Source: Martinezella lusitana (GTDB lineage Bacteria > Pseudomonadota > Alphaproteobacteria > Rhizobiales > Rhizobiaceae). From it: a DNA stretch of 64,000 bases. Location of the stretch: assembly GCF_900094565.1 (NCBI RefSeq), contig NZ_FMAF01000008.1, positions 186,001 to 250,000 of the forward strand. Reading direction: 5' to 3'. Positions 16,699-24,997 of this stretch are shown here, in pieces. How positions within the stretch are numbered: the first letter of the stretch is position 1; the number at the start of each line of letters is the position of its first letter. The translations under genes and the position numbers were made by a program. The notes below the pieces were generated by a model. That model was not told the origin of the DNA. It worked only from the letters and a program-made list of their open reading frames with translations, and did no database searches.

Positions 16699-17807
16699 TG
16701 CGCCACTGGAAACGTCTCGCAGCTAGCCTTCTCTTCACCGTCTCGGCGTTATCAGTCCATGCGCAGGACGCGACGGCCAATGGCGCCGGCCTGAACGAAG
16801 CGGCCGTGCCTGCAACCCTGCGGAAGGCAGTGGACGATGTCATTCGCCCCGGCTATCGCGCCATGCATGACTCGGCCTCGAAGCTGACCGTGGCGATGAA
16901 GGCGCTTTGCGCCGATCCCACTGCCGCCACGCTCGCCAGCGCCCAATCGGCCTTCGGCGACACCGTGAAGAGCTGGTCGCGCATCGAAATCGTCGATACC
17001 GGCCCGATCATCGACAAGAACCGTTTCGAGCACATCCTGTTCTATCCAGACCGCAAGGGTGTTGGCCTCAAGCAGGTGCAGGCGTTGATCGCCAAGGCGG
17101 ACGAGAAGGACGCGACGGTCGAGGCCGTTGCCGGCAAGAGCGTGGCGCTGATGAGCATGACGGCCCTGGAATATGTGCTCTACGGCACCGGTTCGGACGT
17201 CCTCGCCAGCCAGAAGCAGGGCTTCCGCTGCCGCTATGGCGCGGCCGTCGCCGGCAATATCGAAAACACGGCCAAGGAAATCGCCGACGAATGGGATGCA
17301 CCCGATGGCGTGCAGAAATCCTGGAAGTATCCGGGCAAATCCAGCGATGATTTCATGGACAACAAGGAAGCGGTCACGGCGCTGCTCGGCATCCTCGTGC
17401 ATGGTGCGGCCAACGTCCGCGACCAGCGGCTGGAGAGCTTCTACAAGGGCGATCCCGCCTCTGCGCGGCCAAAGATGGCGATCTACTGGCGCTCCGCCAA
17501 CACCTGGACGTCGTTCACCGGCAATGTCGAGGGTTTGAAGGCGCTCTGGGAAAAGGCCGATATGGCAAGCCTGCTGCCAGCGGACAAGCGCGACGCCGCC
17601 GCCAAGATCGACAGGCTGCTGAACGAGCTTGCGGCGACCGCGCCGACGATCAATCCGGATATCGAAAAAGCGCTTGGCGACGATGCAGAGCGCGCCAAGC
17701 TCGACAAGCTGCTTGCCGTCAGCCGCGATCTCACCACCGCCTTCAGCGACGAGTATGGCGGCGCCATCGGCCTTTCGGCCGGCTTCTCCTTCGCCGACGG
17801 AGATTAA
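16695..17807 (+). CDS. Imelysin family periplasmic protein, second copy with degenerate signature
   Basis: The 370-aa protein has a signal peptide (RLAASLLFTVSALSVHAQ) and a helical imelysin domain with VKSWSRIEIVDTGPI and NRFEHILFYPDRKG. Where the first copy reads GYHAIEFLLWG, this one reads SMTALEYVLYG: the Glu is kept but the His is lost. It overlaps the DUF1111 stop by 4 bp, so translation is likely coupled. The two imelysins clearly differ in sequence and are not a recent tandem duplication. The family is linked to iron; this copy may have lost or changed its metal site. Confidence 0.88.
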   Translation: MMRHWKRLAASLLFTVSALSVHAQDATANGAGLNEAAVPATLRKAVDDVIRPGYRAMHDSASKLTVAMKALCADPTAATLASAQSAFGDTVKSWSRIEIVDTGPIIDKNRFEHILFYPDRKGVGLKQVQALIAKADEKDATVEAVAGKSVALMSMTALEYVLYGTGSDVLASQKQGFRCRYGAAVAGNIENTAKEIADEWDAPDGVQKSWKYPGKSSDDFMDNKEAVTALLGILVHGAANVRDQRLESFYKGDPASARPKMAIYWRSANTWTSFTGNVEGLKALWEKADMASLLPADKRDAAAKIDRLLNELAATAPTINPDIEKALGDDAERAKLDKLLAVSRDLTTAFSDEYGGAIGLSAGFSFADGD

Positions 17808-17812
17808 GGGCG

Positions 17813-18898
17813 ATGCGCAGCGGGCTGATCGACCGGAGAGCTTTCGTTAGAGGTGCGGGGCTGACATTCCTCGCAGCCCTCAAGCCCGGCGCCCTGATGG
17901 CCCTGGAGCGGGCCGATGCGGTTTATGCGTCGGGCATCCGCGCCGCCGACGGCTCCTTTGCCGTGGCGACGGTGACCGAGAAGGGCCGGATCATCGATCA
18001 GGTGGCCCTGCCCGCTCGCGCCCATGGCATGGCCTTCTCGAAGGCGACGGGCAAGACCGTCGCATTCGCCCGCCGGCCGGGCACCTTTGCGATGATCTTC
18101 GATCCCTGGAATAAGGCCGAGCCGATCGTCATCAGCGCAAGGGAAGGCCGGCATTTCTACGGGCACGGTACGTTTTCGCCCGATGGCCAGCTGCTTTATG
18201 CGAGCGAGAACGACTTCGACGACAATCGCGGTATCATCGGGCTTTATGATGCCCGCAACCGCTTTGTCCGCATCGGCGAGTACGAGACCTATGGTGTCGG
18301 CCCGCACGACATGACCGTCTCGGATGACGGCAGGTTCCTGATCGTTGCCAATGGCGGCATCGAGACGCATCCGGATTTCGGCCGCACCAAGCTCAATCTC
18401 GACCATATGGAGCCGTCGCTGACGCTGATCGATGCGGCGAGCGGCCGGCTGATCGAGAAACATGTCCTGCCGCCGCAATATGCCCAGGTCTCCACCCGGC
18501 ATGTCGATATCGATGCAAGCGGCCGGGTCTGGTTCGCCTGTCAGTATGAAGGCCATCGCAACGACCTGCCGCCGCTCGTCGGCCATTTCGCCAGGGGTGA
18601 GGACCTAACCTTCGTCCCCCTGCCCGACGAAACGACCCGCGCGCTCGGCAACTATGTCGGCGCCATCGCCGTCAATCGCGCCGAGAACCTCGTGGGCGTG
18701 ACGTCGCCGGTCGAGGGGACATCGGTGACGCTCGATGCGAAGACGGGCAAGGTGCTGAAGGTCGAAAGCGTGCCTGATGCGGCGGGCATTGCGCCGGCCA
18801 GCCATGGCTTCGCCGTGTCCTCCTATGAGGGCGAGTTCTTGGGCCAGCACAGCGATGTCGCCTGGGATCAGCATATCGTCCGCATCGCCCGCGGCTGA
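17813..18898 (+). CDS. DUF1513 domain-containing Tat-exported beta-propeller-like protein
   Basis: The 361-aa protein begins with a twin-arginine signal (DRRAFVRGAGLTFLAAL). The repeated blocks that follow suggest a propeller: RAHGMAFSKATGKTVAFARRPG, GTFSPDGQLLYASENDFDD, VGPHDMTVSDDGRFLIVANGG and HVDIDASGRVWFACQYEG. Tat export implies folding in the cytoplasm, possibly with a cofactor, before release to the periplasm. It starts 5 bp after the second imelysin gene and closes the iron-type operon; the imelysin/DUF1111/imelysin/DUF1513 order is one I recall from several proteobacteria. Exact function is unknown. It is convergent with the GntR gene. Confidence 0.9.
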   Translation: MRSGLIDRRAFVRGAGLTFLAALKPGALMALERADAVYASGIRAADGSFAVATVTEKGRIIDQVALPARAHGMAFSKATGKTVAFARRPGTFAMIFDPWNKAEPIVISAREGRHFYGHGTFSPDGQLLYASENDFDDNRGIIGLYDARNRFVRIGEYETYGVGPHDMTVSDDGRFLIVANGGIETHPDFGRTKLNLDHMEPSLTLIDAASGRLIEKHVLPPQYAQVSTRHVDIDASGRVWFACQYEGHRNDLPPLVGHFARGEDLTFVPLPDETTRALGNYVGAIAVNRAENLVGVTSPVEGTSVTLDAKTGKVLKVESVPDAAGIAPASHGFAVSSYEGEFLGQHSDVAWDQHIVRIARG

Positions 18899-18910
18899 TT
18901 TCGCCACGGC

Positions 18911-19618
18911 TCAGACCGGTTTGCTGGCTTCGATGAAGCGGCGCAGCGCCGTCGCAGCATTCAGCATGTGCGCCCGCATGCGCCGCGACGCCATATCGCC
19001 GTCACCCTCAGCAATTGCCTGCATGATGGCTTCGTGCTCCGCTCGTGATCGATCGAGGCGCTCGTCCTGCTGCAATTGAGCGCGGCGGAAGGCGGTCAAG
19101 CGACTGCGTATGGCAATCGCCTGTTCGGCCAGAAAGCTGTTATGCGTCGCGTGGTAGATCGCCTCGTGAAAGGCGCGGTTGAAGGCGTCATAGGCATCGA
19201 AATCGCCCTTCTTCACGATCGTTTCGGAGGCATCGTGCAGCTCGATCAGGTGGCTGCGCTCCAAAGGCGTCATGCGGTAGGTGGCAAGCCGCACACACAT
19301 GGCCTCGATCTCCGCCACCGTCTCGAACATCTCCATGATGCGCTCCGGTGTCATGCGGGCGACGACGACGCCGCGGCGCGGCCGCACCTCGACCAGGCCG
19401 CTCACCGCCAATTGCCTCAACGCCTCGCGAACCGGTGTGCGCGAAGCACCAAAGCGATCGGCAAGATGCTGCTCGTCGAGTGCCGCGCCTGCCTCGAGCC
19501 TTCCGGTCGCGATCTCATCGGCCAGGGCGTTGCGGATACGGTCCGACAGCAATTCGCGGTTGTCAGCGGAATCCTCGAACCCATTGGTCATTCCCGATCT
19601 CCTGGCATTTTGCCCCAT
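18911..19618 (-). CDS. GntR family transcriptional regulator, FCD subfamily
   Basis: The 235-aa protein has an N-terminal winged helix (residues about 20-90). LADRFGASRTPVREALRQLA is the GntR recognition-helix pattern, with a wing VRPRRGVVVARM. The C-terminal FCD ligand/metal domain carries FETVAEIEAMCVRLA, AFNRAFHEAIYHATHN and EHEAIMQAIAEGD, supplying the Asp/His ligands. Such regulators usually repress catabolic genes until an organic acid binds. An ATG nine codons in (19591) is an alternative start. No catabolic cluster is adjacent; the divergent hydrolase gene is the only obvious candidate target. TTCTGC (19641-19646) / GCAGAA (19657-19662) upstream is a possible operator. Confidence 0.9.
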   Translation of the reverse strand: MGQNARRSGMTNGFEDSADNRELLSDRIRNALADEIATGRLEAGAALDEQHLADRFGASRTPVREALRQLAVSGLVEVRPRRGVVVARMTPERIMEMFETVAEIEAMCVRLATYRMTPLERSHLIELHDASETIVKKGDFDAYDAFNRAFHEAIYHATHNSFLAEQAIAIRSRLTAFRRAQLQQDERLDRSRAEHEAIMQAIAEGDGDMASRRMRAHMLNAATALRRFIEASKPV

Positions 19619-19912
19619 CTCGTATGCAATGTCGCTATTGTTCTGCTACCTTGCATGCAGAATGACTATCACGCAACTGTTACGCATTCAATGATTGACC
19701 ATCCTGAGCAGTAGGAATACAAAATCCCTCATGAAACGCCCTCCCGCATACGCAGGGCGGCCAGAATGCCAGACCAGAATGCAAGCAGAGCAGATTTTGT
19801 CCGAGCGCTTCGGCGGAATGCTCTTTTCAACGACAATGACATCGCGAGCGAGCCCTCGGCCGGAAGGCCTTCCGCTGCCGACTTCACCCCTTCGATGCAA
19901 AGGATCAGGACC

Positions 19913-20710
19913 ATGATGATAACCAGACGGAATTTCTCGGCAGCACTTGTTGCCGGCGCCGCCGCCTCTCTCGTTTCCACCAGCGGCATGGCCGCCACCA
20001 ACGTTGCTGGCGGTTCGGCAACCTCAGCCCCGCAAAAGGCGCGTAATGTCGTGTTGGTGCATGGGCTTTTTGCAGACGGCTCCTGCTGGTCGGAGGTCAT
20101 CGCGCGGCTGCAGGCAAAGGGGCTGAACTGCACGGCGGTGCAGAACCCGCTGACCACATTGCCCGAGGCCGTTGCCTCGGTCCAGCGCGTTCTCGATCGC
20201 CAGGACGGCCCGACCGTGCTTGTCGGTCATTCATTCTCCGGCATGATCGTCACCGAGGCAGGCATGCACCCGAAGGTCTCCTCGCTGGTCTATGTCGCGG
20301 CCCGTGCGCCCGATGCCGGCGAGGATTACACGGCGCTTGCCAAGACCTATCCGACGCCGCCGGCATCGGCTGGCATCGTCTTTGACGGCGACGAGGGCCG
20401 CCTGAGCGAAGAAGCCTTCCTGCGCGACTTCGCCGGCGATTTGCCCGAAGCCAAGGCCAAGGTCCTCTATGCCGTACAGGAGCCGTTCCACAAGGAACTC
20501 CTTACCGGCAAGACGACCCAGGCCGCATGGCATTCGAAGCCGAGCTGGTATGCGGTCTCCACCGAAGACCGGACGATCAATCCCGACCTCGAACGCTTCA
20601 TGGCCAAGCGCATGGGCGCCAAGACCATCGAGGTGAAGGCAAGCCATCTTGCGCTGATCTCTCACCCGGATACGATCGCCCGCCTGATCCTCGAAGCGGC
20701 CGGCCACTAG
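19913..20710 (+). CDS. Alpha/beta hydrolase, exported (Tat-like signal)
   Basis: From the ATG at 19913 the 265-aa protein starts MMITRRNFSAALVAGAAAS, a twin-arginine-type signal peptide. Then come VVLVHGLFADGSCW (oxyanion region), VLVGHSFSG with nucleophile S107, and a C-terminal KASHLALIS with the catalytic His. This is the esterase/hydroxynitrile-lyase-like branch (salicylate esterase-like). The frame is open to 19766, but AGGATCAGGA just upstream and the signal peptide favour 19913. The substrate is unknown. The TAG stop is the first part of an intergenic repeat that begins at 20707. Confidence 0.87.
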   Translation: MMITRRNFSAALVAGAAASLVSTSGMAATNVAGGSATSAPQKARNVVLVHGLFADGSCWSEVIARLQAKGLNCTAVQNPLTTLPEAVASVQRVLDRQDGPTVLVGHSFSGMIVTEAGMHPKVSSLVYVAARAPDAGEDYTALAKTYPTPPASAGIVFDGDEGRLSEEAFLRDFAGDLPEAKAKVLYAVQEPFHKELLTGKTTQAAWHSKPSWYAVSTEDRTINPDLERFMAKRMGAKTIEVKASHLALISHPDTIARLILEAAGH

Positions 20711-20811
20711 AGCGGTTACGCGTTTCACGGAATCGCCCAACCGCTCCATGCTATTGTTTTTGCGCAATCCCGGACGGAAAACCGCTTCGCACTTTTCCCG
20801 GAATTCTCTAG
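20707..20811. repeat. Rhizobial intergenic repeat element (about 105 bp, CTAG ends)
   Basis: The element runs from CTAGAGCGGTT through CGTTTCACGGAATCGC and CCGGACGGAAAACCGCTTCG to GGAATTCTCTAG. The ordered blocks match a very abundant noncoding repeat I remember from Rhizobium and Agrobacterium genomes. It has internal inverted segments (AGCGGTT / AACCGCT). Its left end supplies the TAG stop of the upstream hydrolase gene. No other copy was seen in this window. Identification is from memory. Confidence 0.65.
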
Positions 20812-20828
20812 GCCGACAGGCTGCCGGC

Positions 20829-21905
20829 CTATCCCTTCCTGGCGAATTCGGCCTGTTCCGCACTGACAGCGACAGCGACGGCCCTTGCCGCCGCTCGCAG
20901 CCAATCGGTGCCCCGCTTATCGAGATCGGCAACAATGCCTGGCAGGTGCGAGGCATCGTCGGCGTGGCAGTTGGCGATTTCGAAGCCCATTAGATCCAGC
21001 ATCTCAGGCGCCAGCAGCACCTGCATATCTCCGTCGACTTCGATCTTGCGGCTGTTGGGTGATAGACGGCGGACCAGAAGCTTGCCGCTCACCTGGTAAC
21101 GTGGATCGGGCGAGCGCGCCCGTCCCGCGGCGATAACACCCGTATGGATCGTCTTGTCCGAGGGGTTATGCTTGAGCGACCAGCCAGACTGTAGCAGCGC
21201 CTTGACTTCGCGCAGGACAGGACCGCCGCGCCATTCGACATAGGCGACGAAACGCGGACGGCCCAGACTGCCGGTGCCGGCCGTGCGCGGCTTTGCCTCG
21301 AATTCTGTCATCGGATCCGGCAATGCCCTGCGCAGCGCCTTCAGATAGGGCTCCGGCACCGGGTCTTTCGCCGGTGGCAAACTGCGATACTTCTCCCAGA
21401 AAGCCCTGCGCTCGGCATTCGACAGCAATACCTCATTGCGCAGCCGTTTGTAATCGCGCTCCAGGATGACGGGAGACGGCTGCCGCAAACCGCGGCGATA
21501 GCCTCCAAGAATGGCATCGGCGATGGCGCGCGGCGTCGGACCATCATTGCCCCGCGCCAGAATCGCGCTGGTCGCCAGGCGCACGAGATCGAGCGCGTAA
21601 GGCATGACGGCGGCCTCGTCGAAATCGTTGGCGCCCCATATCAGCCGCCCCTCCTCGTCACGCCAAGTGCCGAAATTCTCGAGATGCGTGTCGCCGATCG
21701 CCAATATCTGCGGCGCACTCGCGAGATCGGGGCAGATCTGGAGGATGGTTTCGGCCCAGCGCCAGTAGGTTCCGCGCAGGAATGAGAAGCTGTCTCTCTT
21801 CATGAGCTTGTGCTTCTTTGTCAGGCCGGACCCGACCAGATCGTCGCCAAGCTGCGCCCGCATCCAGGTCTCGTAGGCCGCCACCGATTGCAGGATCGTC
21901 GTCAT
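20829..21905 (-). CDS. DUF2252 family protein
   Basis: The 358-aa protein carries KLMKRDSFSFLRGTYWRW, ILAIGDTHLENFGTWRDEEG and WGANDFDEAAVMPYALDLVRLA, the family's most conserved stretches. These resemble kinase-like (aminoglycoside phosphotransferase-like) H-x-N and D-F-D elements. DUF2252 has no established activity; a kinase-like fold is inferred from the motif pattern. The ATG at 21905 begins the homology (MTTILQSVAAYETWM), while the frame is open 46 codons further. It is cytoplasmic and transcribed alone, divergent from the thioesterase gene. Confidence 0.85.
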   Translation of the reverse strand: MTTILQSVAAYETWMRAQLGDDLVGSGLTKKHKLMKRDSFSFLRGTYWRWAETILQICPDLASAPQILAIGDTHLENFGTWRDEEGRLIWGANDFDEAAVMPYALDLVRLATSAILARGNDGPTPRAIADAILGGYRRGLRQPSPVILERDYKRLRNEVLLSNAERRAFWEKYRSLPPAKDPVPEPYLKALRRALPDPMTEFEAKPRTAGTGSLGRPRFVAYVEWRGGPVLREVKALLQSGWSLKHNPSDKTIHTGVIAAGRARSPDPRYQVSGKLLVRRLSPNSRKIEVDGDMQVLLAPEMLDLMGFEIANCHADDASHLPGIVADLDKRGTDWLRAAARAVAVAVSAEQAEFARKG

Positions 21906-22069
21906 CGATGCCCCTCGCCATGTATTCTCTGGTTTCGGATAGCATGATGCTGCCATTGAGGAAATTGGATGTCGGCCGCAGAAGCGGCAGAGGCTTTGCT
22001 TTTCCAAAGCATGACCCTTGTTCTCGCCGCCTCTCCATGCCAATTTCGCACCCGCGAAGAGGGGATGGT

Positions 22070-22519
22070 ATGACAGAGGCAGACAGCGGCGATTTTCGGG
22101 CCCGCATTAGAACCAGCTTCGAGCGGCAGGCCGCGATGGCGACCATCGGCGCGGAACTGACACGCGTCGAACATGGCGCGGTCGAGATCGAGCTGCCGTT
22201 CGACGTCAAGCTGACGCAACAGCACGGCATCCTCCATGCAGGCATCATCGCCGCCGCGCTGGATTCCGCCTGCGGATTTGCGGCCTATAGCGTCATCGAT
22301 CCCTCTGCATCTATTTTGACAATCGAATTCAAGATCAACCTGATGTCGCCGGGACGCGGCGAGCGTTTCCTGTTTCGCGGCGATGTCACCAAGCCGGGCA
22401 CGACGATCATCGTGGCCGATGGACGCGGCTATGCGATTGGCGACGGGCCGGCCAAGCTGATTGCCTCGATGACCGGAACGATGATGGTCATCCGTGGCAG
22501 AGAGGGAATTAGCGGATGA
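22070..22519 (+). CDS. PaaI-type hotdog-fold thioesterase
   Basis: The 149-aa protein shows the hotdog pattern of the PaaI/4HBT group: QQHGILHAGIIAAALDSACGFAAYS with the conserved H-G and an acidic catalytic D on the following helix, then LTIEFKINLMSPGRGERFLFRG. Such enzymes hydrolyse acyl- or aryl-CoA thioesters. GAAGAGGGG precedes the ATG at 22070, and homology starts there; the frame is open much further upstream without it. Its last four bases overlap the ATG of the nucleosidase gene, so the two are likely translated as a pair. Confidence 0.88.
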   Translation: MTEADSGDFRARIRTSFERQAAMATIGAELTRVEHGAVEIELPFDVKLTQQHGILHAGIIAAALDSACGFAAYSVIDPSASILTIEFKINLMSPGRGERFLFRGDVTKPGTTIIVADGRGYAIGDGPAKLIASMTGTMMVIRGREGISG

Positions 22520-23157
22520 AATTCGAATTGAAGCGCGTTTCGGGCAAATCGATCCTGTTCGTCATGGCGGCCGAGGCGGAATATGGGCCCTTTCTGCGCT
22601 CGCGCATCGATCCGCTGATGACCGGCGTCGGCCCCGTCGAGGCAGGGATCGCGCTCACCCGCGCATTTGCCCAGCTCGAAGCCCAGGACGACCTGCCCGA
22701 TCTCGTGGTTTCGCTCGGCTCGGCCGGCTCCGCCACGCTGGAGCAGACCGAAGTCTATCAGGTCAGCTCCGTCTCCTACCGCGACATGGATGCCTCGCCG
22801 CTCGGCTTCGAGAAGGGTCGCACGCCGTTCCTCGACCTGCCTGCCACGCTCGAACTGCCGTTGCGCATTCCCGCTATTGCCGAAGCGAGCCTTTCCACCG
22901 GCGGCAACATCGTGTCCGGCACGGATGCCTACGAGCGCATCGGCACCGACATGGTGGACATGGAAACCTTCGCGGTGCTGCGCGCCTGCCAGATCTACGG
23001 CCGTCCGCTGATCGGGCTGCGCGGCATTTCCGATGGGCAAATCGAATTGCAGCGCATTTCCGACTGGACGGAATATCTGCACGTCATCGACCGTAAACTG
23101 TCCTATGCCGTCGACGGCCTGTTTACCGCATTGGAAGACGGCGTATTCTGGTTTTAA
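22516..23157 (+). CDS. 5'-methylthioadenosine/S-adenosylhomocysteine nucleosidase family protein
   Basis: The 213-aa protein contains ILFVMAAEAEYGPFL, LVVSLGSAGSATLEQTEVYQV, STGGNIVSG and TDMVDMETFAVLRACQIYG. This is the nucleoside phosphorylase-like fold with the MTA/SAH nucleosidase signature DMVDMETFAV, which supplies the substrate-ribose Glu. It would cleave adenine from methylthioadenosine or S-adenosylhomocysteine in the methyl cycle. It is 10-20 residues shorter than typical MtnN and somewhat divergent, so specificity is not certain. It overlaps the thioesterase gene by 4 bp. guaA begins about 100 bp downstream. Confidence 0.83.
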   Translation: MKFELKRVSGKSILFVMAAEAEYGPFLRSRIDPLMTGVGPVEAGIALTRAFAQLEAQDDLPDLVVSLGSAGSATLEQTEVYQVSSVSYRDMDASPLGFEKGRTPFLDLPATLELPLRIPAIAEASLSTGGNIVSGTDAYERIGTDMVDMETFAVLRACQIYGRPLIGLRGISDGQIELQRISDWTEYLHVIDRKLSYAVDGLFTALEDGVFWF

Positions 23158-23259
23158 CGGATCAAAACCGCCCTATGTGAGGACAATCGGGACAATAAAA
23201 TCGGCTCCGGCATGATTTGCCCGATTGCCAGCGAAAGCGCTTTTCATTAAAGGCTCGCC

Positions 23260-24822
23260 ATGACCCAGACAGCACATCCAGACACCGTTCTCATCGTCGA
23301 TTTTGGCAGCCAGGTGACGCAGCTCATCGCACGGCGCGTGCGCGAAGCGGGCGTCTACTGCGAAATCGTCCCCTTCCAATCCGCCGAAGCCGGGTTCAAG
23401 CGGCTGCAGCCGAAGGCCGTGATCCTGTCCGGTAGCCCGGCCTCGACCGTGGACGAGGGCTCACCGCGGGCGCCGCAGATCATCTTCGACAGCGGCATTC
23501 CGGTATTCGGCATCTGCTACGGCCAGCAGACCATGTGCATGCAGCTCGGCGGCAAGGTCGAGAGCGGCCATCACCGCGAATTCGGCCGCGCCTTCCTCGA
23601 CGTCAACGAGGATTGCGCGCTGTTCGAGGGCCTCTGGTCCTCCGGCTCGCGTCATCAGGTCTGGATGAGCCATGGCGACCGCGTCACCGCGTTGCCAGAA
23701 GGCTTCGAAGTGGTCGCCACCTCCTCGAACGCACCCTATGCCTTCATCGCCGACGAGAAGCGCAAATATTATGGCGTGCAGTTCCATCCGGAAGTCGTTC
23801 ATACGCCCGACGGCGCCAAGCTGATCGGCAATTTCATTCACAACATCGCCGGCCTCAAGGGCGACTGGTCGATGTCGGCCTATCGCGCCAAGGCCGTGCA
23901 GGCAATCCGCGATCAGGTCGGCGACAAGCGCGTCATCTGTGCCCTGTCAGGCGGCGTCGATTCTTCCGTCGCAGCACTGCTGATTCATGAAGCAGTCGGC
24001 GACCAGCTCACCTGCATCCTCGTCGACCACGGCCTGATGCGCAAGGACGAGGCGGCCGGCGTCGTCGCCATGTTCCGCGAGCACTACAATCTGCATCTGC
24101 TCCATGTCGATGCCTCCGACCGCTTCACCGGCGAACTGGAGGGCGTCAGCGACCCCGAGACCAAGCGCAAGATCATCGGCCGGCTCTTCATCGAGACCTT
24201 CGAAGAAGAGGCCAAGAAGCTCGGCGGCGCCGATTTCCTCGGCCAGGGCACGCTCTATCCGGACGTGATCGAAAGCGTTTCCTTTACCGGCGGCCCCTCG
24301 GTCACCATCAAGTCGCACCACAATGTCGGCGGCCTGCCGGAGCGCATGAAGATGCAGCTCGTCGAGCCGCTGCGCGAACTCTTCAAGGATGAGGTGCGCG
24401 CGCTCGGCAAGGAACTCGGCCTGCCCGATAGCTTCATCGGCCGTCACCCCTTCCCCGGCCCGGGCCTTGCCATCCGCTGCCCCGGCGGCATCACCCGCGA
24501 GAAGCTGGAGATCCTGCGCGAAGCCGACGCGATCTATCTCGACGAGATCCGCAAGGCCGGCCTCTATGACGCCATCTGGCAGGCTTTCGCCGTGCTGCTG
24601 CCGGTCCAGACCGTCGGCGTCATGGGCGACGGCCGCACCTACGAGTTCGTCTGCGCGCTGCGCGCCGTGACCTCCGTCGACGGCATGACCGCGGACTTCT
24701 ATCACTACGACATGGAATTCCTCGGCCGCGCCGCGACCCGCATCATCAACGAAGTCCGCGGCATCAACCGCGTCGTTTATGACGTAACATCGAAGCCGCC
24801 GGGCACGATCGAGTGGGAATGA
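23260..24822 (+). CDS. guaA: GMP synthase (glutamine-hydrolysing)
   Basis: The 520-aa protein has an N-terminal class-I glutamine amidotransferase with nucleophile C86 in FGICYGQQTM and H176/E178 in YGVQFHPEV. An ATP-pyrophosphatase domain follows with the P-loop LSGGVDSSV (residues 229-237) and FLGQGTLYPDVIES. The C-terminal dimerisation domain contains RHPFPGPGLAIRC and ends GTIEWE. It converts XMP to GMP using glutamine and ATP. Length and motifs are canonical. The gap before it shows no riboswitch or terminator I can support. Confidence 0.98.
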   Translation: MTQTAHPDTVLIVDFGSQVTQLIARRVREAGVYCEIVPFQSAEAGFKRLQPKAVILSGSPASTVDEGSPRAPQIIFDSGIPVFGICYGQQTMCMQLGGKVESGHHREFGRAFLDVNEDCALFEGLWSSGSRHQVWMSHGDRVTALPEGFEVVATSSNAPYAFIADEKRKYYGVQFHPEVVHTPDGAKLIGNFIHNIAGLKGDWSMSAYRAKAVQAIRDQVGDKRVICALSGGVDSSVAALLIHEAVGDQLTCILVDHGLMRKDEAAGVVAMFREHYNLHLLHVDASDRFTGELEGVSDPETKRKIIGRLFIETFEEEAKKLGGADFLGQGTLYPDVIESVSFTGGPSVTIKSHHNVGGLPERMKMQLVEPLRELFKDEVRALGKELGLPDSFIGRHPFPGPGLAIRCPGGITREKLEILREADAIYLDEIRKAGLYDAIWQAFAVLLPVQTVGVMGDGRTYEFVCALRAVTSVDGMTADFYHYDMEFLGRAATRIINEVRGINRVVYDVTSKPPGTIEWE

Positions 24823-24997
24823 GGGGGAGTGCTGCGGAGTAAACCGGGATAAAGCAGCGTGCTAATAGCTATGTTGTCGCTGCAATAGCAGTCGGTAGTC
24901 CTCGCGCAACTCTGGCCCTCCGGCAGCGAATGGCGTCAATGCTGAAGACCTGATTCAGATCAAAGTCTGCCGAGCCTCTCCGTGATACCCAACTATC

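Noticed and set aside
23158..23259. Purine riboswitch before guaA
   Set aside because: Only about 100 bp with no paired P1/P2/P3 structure; nothing like the conserved purine aptamer core.
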